64,000 bases of DNA from Pseudomonas sp. 6D_7.1_Bac1 (lineage in GTDB: Bacteria > Pseudomonadota > Gammaproteobacteria > Pseudomonadales > Pseudomonadaceae). A program made the translations under genes and the position numbers. Within the stretch, counting starts at the first letter, position 1. Every line of letters begins with the position of its first letter. Location: NCBI RefSeq assembly GCF_025465945.1, contig NZ_JANLNW010000078.1, positions 62,001 to 126,000 on the forward strand, read 5' to 3'. Under the pieces are notes generated by a model. That model was not told where the DNA came from and ran no database searches. It saw nothing but the letters and a program-made list of their open reading frames with translations. This document shows, in pieces, positions 1-8,944 of the stretch.

Positions 1-15
1 ACGCCGAATTGTGCG

Positions 16-30
16 ACCCTGCAGCAGGGT
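16..30. repeat. Short perfect palindrome upstream of the PhhR-type gene
   Basis: ACCCTGC and GCAGGGT are perfect inverted repeats around a single central A. No T-run follows, so it is not a convincing terminator. It could be an operator or a stem in a transcript that lies mostly outside the window. Confidence 0.35.
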
Positions 31-64
31 TTGAGTGTGGCACGTAGGAAAATTCTCGGCTTTT

Positions 65-82
65 CGTAAACTATTCGTTACG
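65..82. promoter_or_regulatory. Candidate TyrR/PhhR box
   Basis: CGTAAA-CTATTC-GTTACG resembles the TyrR-family operator TGTAAA-N6-TTTACA. The two best conserved positions of that operator, the G of the left half and the C of the right half, are both present at the right spacing. It lies about 140 bp upstream of the PhhR-type gene. In Pseudomonas the phenylalanine hydroxylase operon is usually divergent from phhR, so the site probably serves that promoter (outside the window), phhR itself, or both. The function is inferred from sequence likeness. Confidence 0.45.
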
Positions 83-222
83 GTTTTGCCCCGATGGCGC
101 AGGTATTGAGATTTCACGGTTTGAAAAGGCCTTGAGCTGTCACATAATCTTGACGACTAACTTTGCGCGTCGGCAGAAAAATCCTCGCCACGTGCTCTAT
201 CCACCACCGTTCGGGCCTTTAT

Positions 223-1782
223 ATGCGTATCAAAGTTCATTGCCAGAACCGCATCGGCATCCTGCGCGACATCCTCAATCTGCTGGTGGAGTACGGGATC
301 AACGTCGCCCGCGGTGAGGTGGGCGGCGAACATGGCAATGCGATCTACCTGCATTGCCCGAACCTGATTAATCTTCAGTTCCAGGCGTTGCGTCCGAAGT
401 TCGAGGCGATTGCCGGTGTATTCGGCGTCAAGCGCGTAGGGCTGATGCCCAGCGAGCGTCGGCACATGGAGTTGAACGCCTTGCTCGGTGCGCTGGAGTT
501 TCCGGTGTTGTCGATTGATATGGGCGGCTCGATCGTTGCGGCCAACCGCGCGGCTGCGCAATTGCTGGGTGTGCGGGTGGACGAGGTGCCGGGTATTCCC
601 TTGTCGCGTTATGCCGAGGACTTCGATCTACCGGAGCTGGTGCGCGCCAACAAGTCGCGGATCAACGGCTTGCGGGTCAAGGTCAAGGGTGACGTGTTCC
701 TGGCCGATATCGCGCCGTTGCAATCGGAGCATGACGACAGCGAGGCCATGGCCGGTGCGGTGTTGACGCTGCATCGGGCTGATCGGGTCGGTGAGCGTAT
801 CTATAACGTGCGCAAGCAGGAGTTGCGCGGCTTCGATAGCATTTTCCAGAGTTCCAAGGTCATGGCGGCGGTGGTCCGCGAAGCGCGGCGCATGGCGCCA
901 CTGGATGCGCCGTTGCTGATCGAAGGCGAGACCGGCACCGGTAAAGAGCTGTTGGCGCGCGCCTGCCATCTGGCCAGCCCACGCGGGCAGTCGCCGTTGA
1001 TGGCGCTCAACTGCGCCGGGTTGCCGGAGTCGATGGCCGAGACCGAGCTGTTTGGCTACGGCCCGGGTGCGTTCGAAGGGGCGCGGGCCGAAGGCAAGCT
1101 CGGGCTGTTGGAGCTGACAGCAGGCGGTACGCTGTTTCTCGATGGCGTCGGGGAAATGAGCCCGCGTTTGCAGGTGAAACTGCTGCGGTTTTTGCAGGAC
1201 GGTTGCTTCCGCCGGGTCGGCAGCGATGAAGAGGTTTATCTGGATGTGCGGGTGATCTGCGCCACCCAGGTCGATTTGTCCGAGCTGTGTGCGAGCGGTG
1301 AATTCCGTCAGGATCTTTACCATCGTTTGAATGTGCTTTCACTGCACATCCCGCCGCTGCGTGAATGCCTCGACGGGTTGACGCCATTGGTGGAGCACTT
1401 CCTCGATCAGGCCAGTCGGCAGATTGGTTGTCCGTTGCCGAAACTGGCGCCTGCGGCGATGGACCGGCTCAGCCATTACCACTGGCCGGGCAACGTTCGG
1501 CAGTTGGAGAACGTGTTGTTTCAAGCGGTTTCGTTGTGTGATGGCGGCACGGTCAAGGCTGAACATATTCGTCTGCCGGATTACGGCGTGCGCCAGCCCC
1601 TGGGGGATTTCTCGCTGGAAGGCGGCCTCGATGAGATTGTCGGGCGGTTCGAAAAGGCTGTGCTGGAGCGACTTTACTCCGAACATCCAAGCAGCCGCCA
1701 ACTGGGCAAGCGCCTCGGGGTTTCCCACACCACCATTGCCAACAAGCTACGTGAATATGAAGTGGGTAAGACCGAGCCATAG
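223..1782 (+). CDS. phhR: TyrR/PhhR-family sigma-54-interaction-domain transcriptional regulator
   Basis: Predicted 519-aa activator of phenylalanine/tyrosine catabolism. It has an N-terminal ACT domain (about 1-70, RIKVHCQNRIGILRDIL), a PAS-like region (about 80-180), an AAA+ domain (about 205-430, Walker A GETGTGKE near 235) and a C-terminal helix-turn-helix (SSRQLGKRLGVSHTTIANKL). An upstream TTG at 163 would add 20 residues, but the ACT domain begins at the ATG at 223 and the resulting length fits PhhR. The sigma-54-contacting loop is GAFEGA instead of GAFTGA, as expected for TyrR-like proteins that work with sigma-70. The Walker B region reads LDGVGE, so the usual second acidic residue is Gly. 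A candidate TyrR box lies upstream. The gene is adjacent to, but not part of, the flagellar set. Confidence 0.88.
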   Translation: MRIKVHCQNRIGILRDILNLLVEYGINVARGEVGGEHGNAIYLHCPNLINLQFQALRPKFEAIAGVFGVKRVGLMPSERRHMELNALLGALEFPVLSIDMGGSIVAANRAAAQLLGVRVDEVPGIPLSRYAEDFDLPELVRANKSRINGLRVKVKGDVFLADIAPLQSEHDDSEAMAGAVLTLHRADRVGERIYNVRKQELRGFDSIFQSSKVMAAVVREARRMAPLDAPLLIEGETGTGKELLARACHLASPRGQSPLMALNCAGLPESMAETELFGYGPGAFEGARAEGKLGLLELTAGGTLFLDGVGEMSPRLQVKLLRFLQDGCFRRVGSDEEVYLDVRVICATQVDLSELCASGEFRQDLYHRLNVLSLHIPPLRECLDGLTPLVEHFLDQASRQIGCPLPKLAPAAMDRLSHYHWPGNVRQLENVLFQAVSLCDGGTVKAEHIRLPDYGVRQPLGDFSLEGGLDEIVGRFEKAVLERLYSEHPSSRQLGKRLGVSHTTIANKLREYEVGKTEP

Positions 1783-1811
1783 CTGGTATCAGCTGTGTTT
1801 GTGCTGGCCTC

Positions 1812-1903
1812 ATCGCGAGCAGGCTCGCTCCCACAGGGTTATGGAGTGCTCACATATTATGTGGCCACTGAAGACTCAAAGTGGGAGCGAGCCTGCTCGC
1901 GAT
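1812..1903. repeat. Inverted REP pair (BIME-like)
   Basis: Two perfect 23-nt copies of a Pseudomonas REP palindrome face each other at 1812-1834 and 1881-1903. The core is GCGAGCAGGCTCGCTCCCAC. The same unit recurs at 50036-50123 and, in part, at 55.7-55.9 kb. Such elements are usually mobilised by RAYT transposases encoded elsewhere; none is in this window. Confidence 0.9.
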
Positions 1904-2049
1904 GGCGGTAGTGGCTGTAGCTCAAGATCAAAAGGTTGCCGCCAAACGGCATAACCGCGCCGGTTTTTCGTCTTTGACACAATTGCCCATTCCCTGCTGA
2001 TTCCTCTCAAGTCCTTTGTTTAGAGGACTTGGATCCCCTGTGTGGAAGT

Positions 2050-2065
2050 TGGTCTGCAAATTGCT
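2050..2065 (+). promoter_or_regulatory. Sigma-54 promoter of the flgF operon
   Basis: TGGTCTGCAAATTGCT has the invariant GG (2051-2052) and GC (2063-2064) separated by exactly 10 nt and a TTGC -12 element. It ends about 55 bp before the flgF start. Hook-basal-body genes of this class depend on RpoN and FleR in Pseudomonas, which fits. Confidence 0.7.
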
Positions 2066-2121
2066 TGAGGCTCAGCAGTACAGCGGTGGGCGGCAAACGT
2101 CCGACATGCAGAGGAAAGACT

Positions 2122-2862
2122 GTGGACAAGTACCTTTATGTGGCAATGACCGGCGCCAGCCAGAACGCACTGGCGCAAAAGGCTCATGCCAACAACCTGG
2201 CGAACATCTCCACCAACGGCTTTCAGAAGGACCTGGAGCAGGCGCGATCGATACCGGTGTTTGGTGACAGCTTTCCGGCGCGTGCGTTTGCCATGACCGA
2301 GCGTCCGGCCACCGACTTTTCTCCTGGCTCGATGATAGAAACCGGTCGTGACCTCGATGTAGCGGTCAGCGGCAACGGCTGGATTGCCGTGCAGAACCCG
2401 AGCGGTGGCGAAAGCTATGTGCGCACCGGCAGTCTGAATGTCGACGCCCTGGGTGTGCTGCGCGCCGGCAACGGTATGCCGGTAATAGGCAATGGCGGTC
2501 CGATCGCCGTGCCGCCCGAGCAGAAAATCGAAGTCGGTCAGGACGGCACGATCAGCATTCGTGCGATGGGCGAAGGTCCGCGCGTCATGGCCGAGGTCGA
2601 CCGCATCAAGCTGGTCAACCCGGATATCAAGAACATGACCAAGGGTCTGGACGGTTCGATCCACACCGCAGACGGCAAGCCGGCACCGGCCGATGCCAAC
2701 GTGCAACTGGTGTCGGGCTTCCTTGAGTCGAGCAACGTCAATGCCGTCGAAGAAATGACTTCGGTGCTGGCCTTGTCCAAGCAGTTCGAACTGCACATCA
2801 AGATGATGACCACCGCCAAAGAAGACGACCAGGCCATGGCTCGGGTCTTGCAGATCAGCTAA
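2122..2862 (+). CDS. flgF: Flagellar proximal rod protein FlgF
   Basis: Predicted 246-aa component of the proximal rod, which spans the periplasm between the MS ring and distal rod. The N-terminal rod-family motif (ASQNALAQKAHANNLANISTNGF) and the C-terminal heptad-rich segment ending in AMARVLQIS are typical of FlgF/FlgG. I chose the GTG at 2122 because AGGAAA lies just upstream and MDKYLYVAMTGA matches the usual FlgF N-terminus; the frame is open further upstream but that part is not FlgF-like. It is the first gene of the flgFGHIJKL run, behind a sigma-54 type promoter. Confidence 0.95.
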   Translation: MDKYLYVAMTGASQNALAQKAHANNLANISTNGFQKDLEQARSIPVFGDSFPARAFAMTERPATDFSPGSMIETGRDLDVAVSGNGWIAVQNPSGGESYVRTGSLNVDALGVLRAGNGMPVIGNGGPIAVPPEQKIEVGQDGTISIRAMGEGPRVMAEVDRIKLVNPDIKNMTKGLDGSIHTADGKPAPADANVQLVSGFLESSNVNAVEEMTSVLALSKQFELHIKMMTTAKEDDQAMARVLQIS

Positions 2863-2907
2863 TTATCAGAACGTCGCGCCGTAAAACAGGCGCACGAGGA
2901 GAATCGA

Positions 2908-3693
2908 ATGCTTCCGGCTCTATGGGTTGCCAAAACAGGTCTGTCCGCCCAGGACACCAACCTGACGACTATTTCCAACAACCTGGCGAACGTGTCGACC
3001 ACGGGCTTCAAACGTGACCGTGCCGAATTCCAGGACTTGTTGTACCAGATCAAGCGTCAGCCAGGTGCTCAGTCGACCCAGGACAGCACACTGCCGTCGG
3101 GCCTGCAATTGGGTACCGGTGTGCGCATTGTCGGCACTCAGAAAAATTTCACCGCCGGTAGCCTGCAAACTACCGACCAGCCACTGGACATGGCGGTCGA
3201 TGGTCGTGGTTTTTTCCAGATTCTGCAGCCCGATGGCACTACCGCTTACACCCGTGACGGTACTTTCCACCTGAGCTCCACCGGCCAGATCGTCAATGCC
3301 AGCGGCTTCGCGCTGGAGCCGGCAATCGTCATTCCGAACGATGCCCAGACCTTCACGGTCGGTCGCGACGGTACGGTTTCGGTGACCATTCCAGGCAACG
3401 CCACCTCGCAAGTGATCGGCAACCTGCAAACCGCCGACTTCATCAACCCGGCTGGCCTGCAGGCTGCGGGTAACAACCTGTTCCTGGAAACCGCGGCCAG
3501 CGGCGCGCCACAAGTCGGCACGCCAGGCCTGAACGGTTTCGGCACCACGCTGCAAAACACCCTGGAAACCTCCAACGTCAGCACCGTTGAAGAGATGGTC
3601 AACATGATCACCACTCAGCGTGCCTACGAGATGAACTCCAAGGTGATTTCCACCGCCGACCAGATGCTCTCGTTCGTCGCGCAAAATCTGTAA
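2908..3693 (+). CDS. flgG: Flagellar distal rod protein FlgG
   Basis: Predicted 261-aa distal rod subunit, the normal FlgG length. It starts MLPALWVAKTGLSAQDTNL, has the rod-family NLANVSTTGFKRDRAEFQDLLYQ motif and ends with the conserved EMVNMITTQRAYEMNSKVISTADQML segment that packs as the D0 coiled coil. A strong GAGGAGAA ribosome-binding site lies directly upstream of the ATG. It follows flgF by 45 bp in the same operon and is exported through the flagellar type III apparatus, so no signal peptide is expected or seen. Confidence 0.97.
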   Translation: MLPALWVAKTGLSAQDTNLTTISNNLANVSTTGFKRDRAEFQDLLYQIKRQPGAQSTQDSTLPSGLQLGTGVRIVGTQKNFTAGSLQTTDQPLDMAVDGRGFFQILQPDGTTAYTRDGTFHLSSTGQIVNASGFALEPAIVIPNDAQTFTVGRDGTVSVTIPGNATSQVIGNLQTADFINPAGLQAAGNNLFLETAASGAPQVGTPGLNGFGTTLQNTLETSNVSTVEEMVNMITTQRAYEMNSKVISTADQMLSFVAQNL

Positions 3694-3744
3694 TCAAGTC
3701 TGTGGGGCGGCATGAGGCCGCCTGCAACACCGTGAGGTAGGGTC

Positions 3745-4425
3745 ATGAATCGCTTTGTATCTGTTCTCGCACTGAGTGGGATCGCCGTGCTCGCGGGCTG
3801 CGTCGCCCCGACGCCGAAGCCCAATGACCCGTACTACTCGCCGGTGCTGCCTCGTACACCCTTGCCGTCTGCGGCGAACAACGGCTCGATCTATCAGGCC
3901 GGTTTCGAGCAGAACCTGTACAGCGACCGCAAGGCCTACCGGGTCGGTGACATCATCACCATCACCCTGAACGAAAAGACTCAGGCCAGCAAAAACGCCA
4001 ACTCCCAGCTGGCCAAAACCAGCAAGACCACGATGGGTCTGACGTCGTTGTTCGGTGGCACCCCGGCCGCCAATAGCCCCCTGAGCCTGAGTGCCGGTTA
4101 CAGCGGCGACCGTGCGACCAAGGGTGACAGCAAGGCCGGGCAGGGCAACAGCCTGACCGGTTCGATCACCGTGACCGTTGCCGACGTATTGCCCAACGGC
4201 ATCATCGCGGTGCGTGGCGAGAAGTGGATGACCCTCAACACCGGTGATGAGCTGGTGCGCATTGCCGGTCTGGTCCGGGCGGACGATATCGCGACCGACA
4301 ACACTGTTTCGTCGACCCGTGTCGCGGATGCGCGAATCACCTATTCGGGTACCGGATCGTTTGCCGATGCGAGTCAGCCAGGCTGGTTCGACCGTTTCTT
4401 CTTAAGCCCGCTTTTCCCTTTCTAG
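3745..4425 (+). CDS. flgH: Flagellar L-ring lipoprotein FlgH
   Basis: Predicted 226-aa outer-membrane L-ring protein that acts as a bushing for the rod. The first 18 residues form a lipoprotein signal peptide with a lipobox ending in LAGC, so Cys19 should be lipidated. The conserved FlgH core YRVGDIITITLNEKTQASKNA is present, as is the C-terminal IAGLVRADDIATDNTVSSTRVADARITYSG. The stop codon lies inside an AGGTGA that appears to be the ribosome-binding site of flgI. Confidence 0.97.
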   Translation: MNRFVSVLALSGIAVLAGCVAPTPKPNDPYYSPVLPRTPLPSAANNGSIYQAGFEQNLYSDRKAYRVGDIITITLNEKTQASKNANSQLAKTSKTTMGLTSLFGGTPAANSPLSLSAGYSGDRATKGDSKAGQGNSLTGSITVTVADVLPNGIIAVRGEKWMTLNTGDELVRIAGLVRADDIATDNTVSSTRVADARITYSGTGSFADASQPGWFDRFFLSPLFPF

Positions 4426-4440
4426 GTGATGAAACGACTC

Positions 4441-5550
4441 ATGTTTAATTTCAAGCACCTGATGGCGGCCCTGTTGTTGCTGTCCACCTCCCTCGGCGCT
4501 CACGCCGAGCGGTTGAAGGACATCGCCAGTATTTCAGGCGTGCGTTCCAACCAATTGATCGGCTACGGCCTGGTTGTCGGGCTTAACGGCACCGGTGACC
4601 AGACCACGCAGACTCCGTTCACCCTGCAGACCTTCAACAACATGCTCTCGCAGTTCGGCATCAAGGTGCCGCCAGGGTCGGGCAACGTGCAGTTGAAGAA
4701 CGTCGCGGCGGTGTCGATCAGTGCCGATCTGCCGGCGTTTGCCAAGCCGGGTCAGCAGGTCGATATCACCGTATCGTCGATCGGTAACTCCAAGAGCCTG
4801 CGGGGCGGCACCTTGCTGCTGACGCCGCTCAAGGGGATCGATGGCAACGTCTATGCGGTCGCTCAGGGCAACCTGGTGGTGGGTGGTTTTGACGCTGAGG
4901 GTCGCGACGGTTCGAAGATTACCGTCAACGTTCCGTCGGCAGGTCGCATCCCCGGCGGTGCTTCGGTCGAGCGTTCGGTGCCGAGCGGTTTCAACCAGGG
5001 CAACAGCCTGACCCTTAACCTCAACCGCTCCGACTTCACCACCGCCAAGCGCGTCGTCGACAAGATCAACAATATGCTCGGCCCTGGCGTGGCGCAGGCT
5101 ATCGACGGCGGTTCGATCCGTGTCACGGCGCCGCTTGATCCAAGCCAGCGTGTCGACTACCTGTCGATCCTGGAAAACCTCGAAGTCGATCCAGGTCAGG
5201 CAGTGGCCAAGGTCATCATCAATTCGCGGACCGGCACCATCGTGATCGGTCAGAACGTCAAGGTTTCACCGGCCGCCGTCACTCACGGCAGCCTGACCGT
5301 GACCATCACCGAAGACCCGATCGTCAGCCAGCCAGGGCCTTTGTCCAATGGTCAGACGGCCGTCGTGCCGCGTTCCCGGGTCAATGCTCAGCAAGAAGCC
5401 AAGCCCATGTTCAAGTTTGGCCCTGGCACCACGCTGGACGAAATTGTCCGTGCGGTGAATCAGGTTGGCGCGGCACCGGGTGACTTGATGGCGATCCTCG
5501 AAGCCTTGAAACAGGCCGGCGCCCTGCAAGCCGACCTGATCGTGATTTGA
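4441..5550 (+). CDS. flgI: Flagellar P-ring protein FlgI
   Basis: Predicted 369-aa periplasmic P-ring protein. A Sec signal peptide (about 1-22, hydrophobic LMAALLLLSTSLGAHA) precedes the mature start ERLKDIASISGVRSNQLIGYGL. I chose the ATG at 4441 over the GTG at 4426 and ATG at 4429 because it gives the standard Pseudomonas length and has AGGTGA (4424-4429) at proper spacing; that motif includes the flgH stop, which suggests translational coupling. The C-terminus KQAGALQADLIVI is typical of FlgI. Confidence 0.95.
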   Translation: MFNFKHLMAALLLLSTSLGAHAERLKDIASISGVRSNQLIGYGLVVGLNGTGDQTTQTPFTLQTFNNMLSQFGIKVPPGSGNVQLKNVAAVSISADLPAFAKPGQQVDITVSSIGNSKSLRGGTLLLTPLKGIDGNVYAVAQGNLVVGGFDAEGRDGSKITVNVPSAGRIPGGASVERSVPSGFNQGNSLTLNLNRSDFTTAKRVVDKINNMLGPGVAQAIDGGSIRVTAPLDPSQRVDYLSILENLEVDPGQAVAKVIINSRTGTIVIGQNVKVSPAAVTHGSLTVTITEDPIVSQPGPLSNGQTAVVPRSRVNAQQEAKPMFKFGPGTTLDEIVRAVNQVGAAPGDLMAILEALKQAGALQADLIVI

Positions 5551-5551
5551 G

Positions 5552-6853
5552 ATGGCGAACATGGATCTTCACAAGAGCGGGCTGGTCAGCAGTGGCGATT
5601 CGGGTTCGTACTCGGACCTGAACCGGCTTAACCAGCTCAAGGTCGGCGACAAGAACAGCGACTCGAACATGCGCAAAGTGGCGCAGGAGTTCGAGTCGCT
5701 GTTCCTTGGCGAGATGCTCAAGTCCATGCGTTCGGCCACCGAAACGCTGGGCAAGGACAATCCGCTGAACACGCCGGCAGCCAAGCAGTACCAGGAAATG
5801 TACGACCAGCAGCTGGCGGTTTCCATGTCTCGTCAGGGTCATGGTATCGGTCTGGCCGACGTGCTGATACGCCAGATGTCGAAGAACAAACCGCTGGCTC
5901 CGGGCGAGGCGGCGGCGATGTCTGCCGCCAAACAGGAAGTGGCGAAAGCGGCGGTGTCGACGCCGGTGGCTGCCGGCACGCTGGGCACCAATGGACCCTT
6001 GTCGCGACTCAATGGCGAGCGTCCGCTGTGGGCTTCGCGGTCGGTCAAGGCGCCGCAATCAACGGCCAGTCACAGTAATGATGTGGCGCTGCTCAACCAG
6101 CGGCGTCTGGCACTGCCGCCGAAACTCACGGACCGCTTGCTCGCCGGTCTGGTGCCGTCGGCATCGACGACCGCTGCGACCACAACGACGGAGCTCAACA
6201 AAGTCCAATTACCTCAGGGCAGCAAGACTGCGTCCGATCCTCTATTCAATGGCGATTGGCTGGCCTCGCAAACGGATTCGACATCGGGCGGGGGCATGCA
6301 GATTTATGGGCGTGCCATGGCTCAAATACCACTGGCGCCGGCGAAGAAAACCTTCAGCTCTGCCGACGAATTCATCAATACCATGATGCCGATGGCCAAA
6401 GCCGCCGCCGACCGCATTGGCGTCGATCCGCGCTACCTGGTAGCCCAGGCCGCACTGGAAACCGGCTACGGCAAATCGGTCATGCGCGCCCAGGATGGCA
6501 GCAACAGTCATAACCTGTTCGGCATCAAGGCCGGCAGCAGTTGGCAGGGTGATTCGGCGCGGGCAATCACCAGCGAATTCAGAAATGGCGCGATGGTCAA
6601 GGAGACGGCCGAGTTCCGTTCCTACGACTCTTATCAGGACAGTTTCCATGACCTGGTGACTTTGTTGCAAAGCAACAATCGCTATCAAGATGTGCTGAAG
6701 TCGGCCGATAACCCAGAACAGTTTGTACGCGAATTGCAAAAGGCCGGGTATGCAACCGACCCGAACTACGCCAGCAAGATTTCGCAGATTGCCAAGCAGA
6801 TGAAGAGTTACCAGAACTACGCTGCGGCGGGCTCTTCCACGACGCCTTTATAG
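5552..6853 (+). CDS. flgJ: Flagellar rod assembly protein/muramidase FlgJ
   Basis: Predicted 433-aa rod cap with peptidoglycan hydrolase activity. The N-terminal rod-binding domain (about 35-100, VAQEFESLFLGEMLKSMR) is followed by a low-complexity Ser/Thr/Ala linker (about 130-250) and a C-terminal glucosaminidase domain (about 270-425) with YLVAQAALETGYGKSVM, whose Glu is the likely catalytic acid, and the SHNLFGIKAG motif. The start could also be the ATG at 5561 (MDLHKSG); no clear ribosome-binding site separates the two. It begins one base after the flgI stop, so translation is probably coupled. Confidence 0.95.
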   Translation: MANMDLHKSGLVSSGDSGSYSDLNRLNQLKVGDKNSDSNMRKVAQEFESLFLGEMLKSMRSATETLGKDNPLNTPAAKQYQEMYDQQLAVSMSRQGHGIGLADVLIRQMSKNKPLAPGEAAAMSAAKQEVAKAAVSTPVAAGTLGTNGPLSRLNGERPLWASRSVKAPQSTASHSNDVALLNQRRLALPPKLTDRLLAGLVPSASTTAATTTTELNKVQLPQGSKTASDPLFNGDWLASQTDSTSGGGMQIYGRAMAQIPLAPAKKTFSSADEFINTMMPMAKAAADRIGVDPRYLVAQAALETGYGKSVMRAQDGSNSHNLFGIKAGSSWQGDSARAITSEFRNGAMVKETAEFRSYDSYQDSFHDLVTLLQSNNRYQDVLKSADNPEQFVRELQKAGYATDPNYASKISQIAKQMKSYQNYAAAGSSTTPL

Positions 6854-6876
6854 GCATAAGGTATAAGGTCTGAACC

Positions 6877-8931
6877 ATGAGTTTGCTCAATATCGGGATG
6901 TCGGGGTTGAATGCGGCCTCATCGTCTTTGGCGGTGACCGGCAACAACATTGCCAACGTTGACACGGCCGGCTATTCGCGCCAACAAACCGTGCAGAGCA
7001 GCAATTCCTCGATTCAGTACGGCAACAACGTATTCATCGGCACTGGCACGACCCTGGCGGACGTGCGTCGGGTGTACAGCGCCTACCTCGACACCCAATT
7101 GCAGACCACCACCTCGCTTAACGGCCAGGCATCGTCCTTCCTGGGGAAAGTCACGCCGGTCGACACGCTGCTGTCCGACAGCAACACCGGCCTCAGTGGC
7201 GCGCTGCAGAAGTTCTTCACTTCCCTGCAAAGTGTCGCGACCTCGCCTACCGATGATCCGTCCCGCCAATCGGCGATGACCAATGCCAAGGCCCTGAGCG
7301 ATCGCTTCAACTCGATTTCCAAGCAGTTGACCGACCAGAACACCGGCATCAACTCCAACCTGTCGGACATGGCTTCGCAGGTGAATAAACTGGCGAGCTC
7401 GATCGCCCAGTACAACCAGCAAATCACTCAAGTGTCGGGCAGCAACACCAGCAACAGCAGTGGGCCGAGCGACCTGCTCGACAAGCGCAACGAGGCGGTC
7501 CGTCAGCTCTCCGACCTGGTCGGTGCTCAGGTTGTCGAGCGCGGAACCAACTACGATGTCTACATCGGAAGCGGCCAGCCGTTGGTGATGGGCAGTACCA
7601 CCAACACCCTGGAAACCGTACCGGGCAAGAGTGATCCGAGCCAGTCGGCGCTTCAACTGAACCGCGGTTCGAGCGTCATCGATATCACCTCGGTGACGAC
7701 GACGGGGCAGATTGGTGGCTTGCTGAGCTATCGCAGCGAAGTGCTCAACCCGGCAATCAACGAGCTGGGACGGGTTGCACTGGTTGTTGCCGATCAGATG
7801 AACCAGCAGCAAGCCCAGGGCATCGACAAGAACGGCAACTTCGGTTCACCGATCTACAGCAACATCAACAGTGCCACGCTGATCGGTCAGCGCAGCATTG
7901 CCCAGGCAGGTAACAGCGCCGGTTCCGGTAACCTCAACGTCACCATCAACGACACGGGCAAGCTGACCACCAACGATTATCAGGTGACCTTCAGCAGCGC
8001 CACGAACTACAGCGTCACGCGCTCCGATGGCACCGCCATGGGTGCCTTCAGCACCACCACGACACCGGCTCCGGTGATCGACGGCTTCAGCATGGCGCTC
8101 AATGGCGGCGGTGCGATGAGCGCCGGCGACACCTTCAAGGTGACGCCAACCCGTAGCGGTGCCAGTGATATCCAGACCGTGATCACCGATCCGAAAACGC
8201 TCGCCGCGGCTGCACCTCTGAGCGGTGTCGCCAGTGCCAACAACAAAGGCACCTACAGCCAGCCAACGTTGACCAGCACCCTGGACATCTACAACCCGGC
8301 GGCCAATGCCGACATGCAAACCGGGCTTCAGTATTCGACACCGGTCAAAGTGGTGTTCGACCCGGCGGGTGCCGGGACTCAGGGTTATAAGCTTTACGAT
8401 GCCAAGGGCGTCAGCATGGGCACGGGCACCATCGTTCCCGGTCAAAGCAATACCCTGAACCTGCAAGTGAACATGGTCGATGGCACAGGTGCCCCGATCC
8501 TGGACGGCGCGGGGGTACAGAAGACGTTCTCGGTTCAAACCACTGTCAATGGCTCGCCTGCGGCGGGTGAGAGCTTCAGCATTTCGTTGACCGGCGCCAA
8601 CTCTTCGGACAACCGCAACGGTACCGCACTGGTCGGCTTGCAGACCAAGCAAACCGTGGAAACCGGCTCGACGAGCAAGGGCGTGAGCATCTCGGATGCC
8701 TACGGCAAACTGATTTCCAATGTCGGTGCCCAGGCTGCCCAGGCCAAGTCCGACAGCGATGCCGCCACCGTGATTCTGACCGGCGCCAAGAGTGCTCGCG
8801 ATGCCCTGTCGGGGGTCAACCTCGATGAGGAAACCGGCAATCTGGTGAAATACCAGCAGTACTACACCGCCTCATCGCAGATCATCAAGGCTGCGCAGGA
8901 AACCTTCAGCACGCTGATCAACAGTCTTTAA
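6877..8931 (+). CDS. flgK: Hook-filament junction protein FlgK (HAP1)
   Basis: Predicted 684-aa hook-associated protein, close to the usual Pseudomonas length. The N-terminus SLLNIGMSGLNAASSSLAVTGNNIANVDTAGYSRQ and the C-terminal coiled-coil region (GVNLDEETGNLVKYQQYYTASSQIIKAAQETFSTLI) are the conserved D0/D1 parts. The middle (about 330-600) is a variable Thr/Ser/Gly-rich region. It is secreted by the flagellar export apparatus and lies directly upstream of flgL with a 13-bp gap. Confidence 0.97.
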   Translation: MSLLNIGMSGLNAASSSLAVTGNNIANVDTAGYSRQQTVQSSNSSIQYGNNVFIGTGTTLADVRRVYSAYLDTQLQTTTSLNGQASSFLGKVTPVDTLLSDSNTGLSGALQKFFTSLQSVATSPTDDPSRQSAMTNAKALSDRFNSISKQLTDQNTGINSNLSDMASQVNKLASSIAQYNQQITQVSGSNTSNSSGPSDLLDKRNEAVRQLSDLVGAQVVERGTNYDVYIGSGQPLVMGSTTNTLETVPGKSDPSQSALQLNRGSSVIDITSVTTTGQIGGLLSYRSEVLNPAINELGRVALVVADQMNQQQAQGIDKNGNFGSPIYSNINSATLIGQRSIAQAGNSAGSGNLNVTINDTGKLTTNDYQVTFSSATNYSVTRSDGTAMGAFSTTTTPAPVIDGFSMALNGGGAMSAGDTFKVTPTRSGASDIQTVITDPKTLAAAAPLSGVASANNKGTYSQPTLTSTLDIYNPAANADMQTGLQYSTPVKVVFDPAGAGTQGYKLYDAKGVSMGTGTIVPGQSNTLNLQVNMVDGTGAPILDGAGVQKTFSVQTTVNGSPAAGESFSISLTGANSSDNRNGTALVGLQTKQTVETGSTSKGVSISDAYGKLISNVGAQAAQAKSDSDAATVILTGAKSARDALSGVNLDEETGNLVKYQQYYTASSQIIKAAQETFSTLINSL

Positions 8932-8944
8932 GGAGTCGTAATTC

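Larger units (their letters stand above)
1783..2121. other. Intergenic region phhR-flgF
   Basis: This 339-bp stretch holds no convincing gene. It contains an inverted REP pair (1812-1903), an 8-bp inverted repeat CAAGTCCT/AGGACTTG (2008-2015 and 2024-2031) and a sigma-54 type promoter (2050-2065) for flgF. No strong Rho-independent terminator for phhR is visible unless the REP pair acts as one. Confidence 0.7.
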
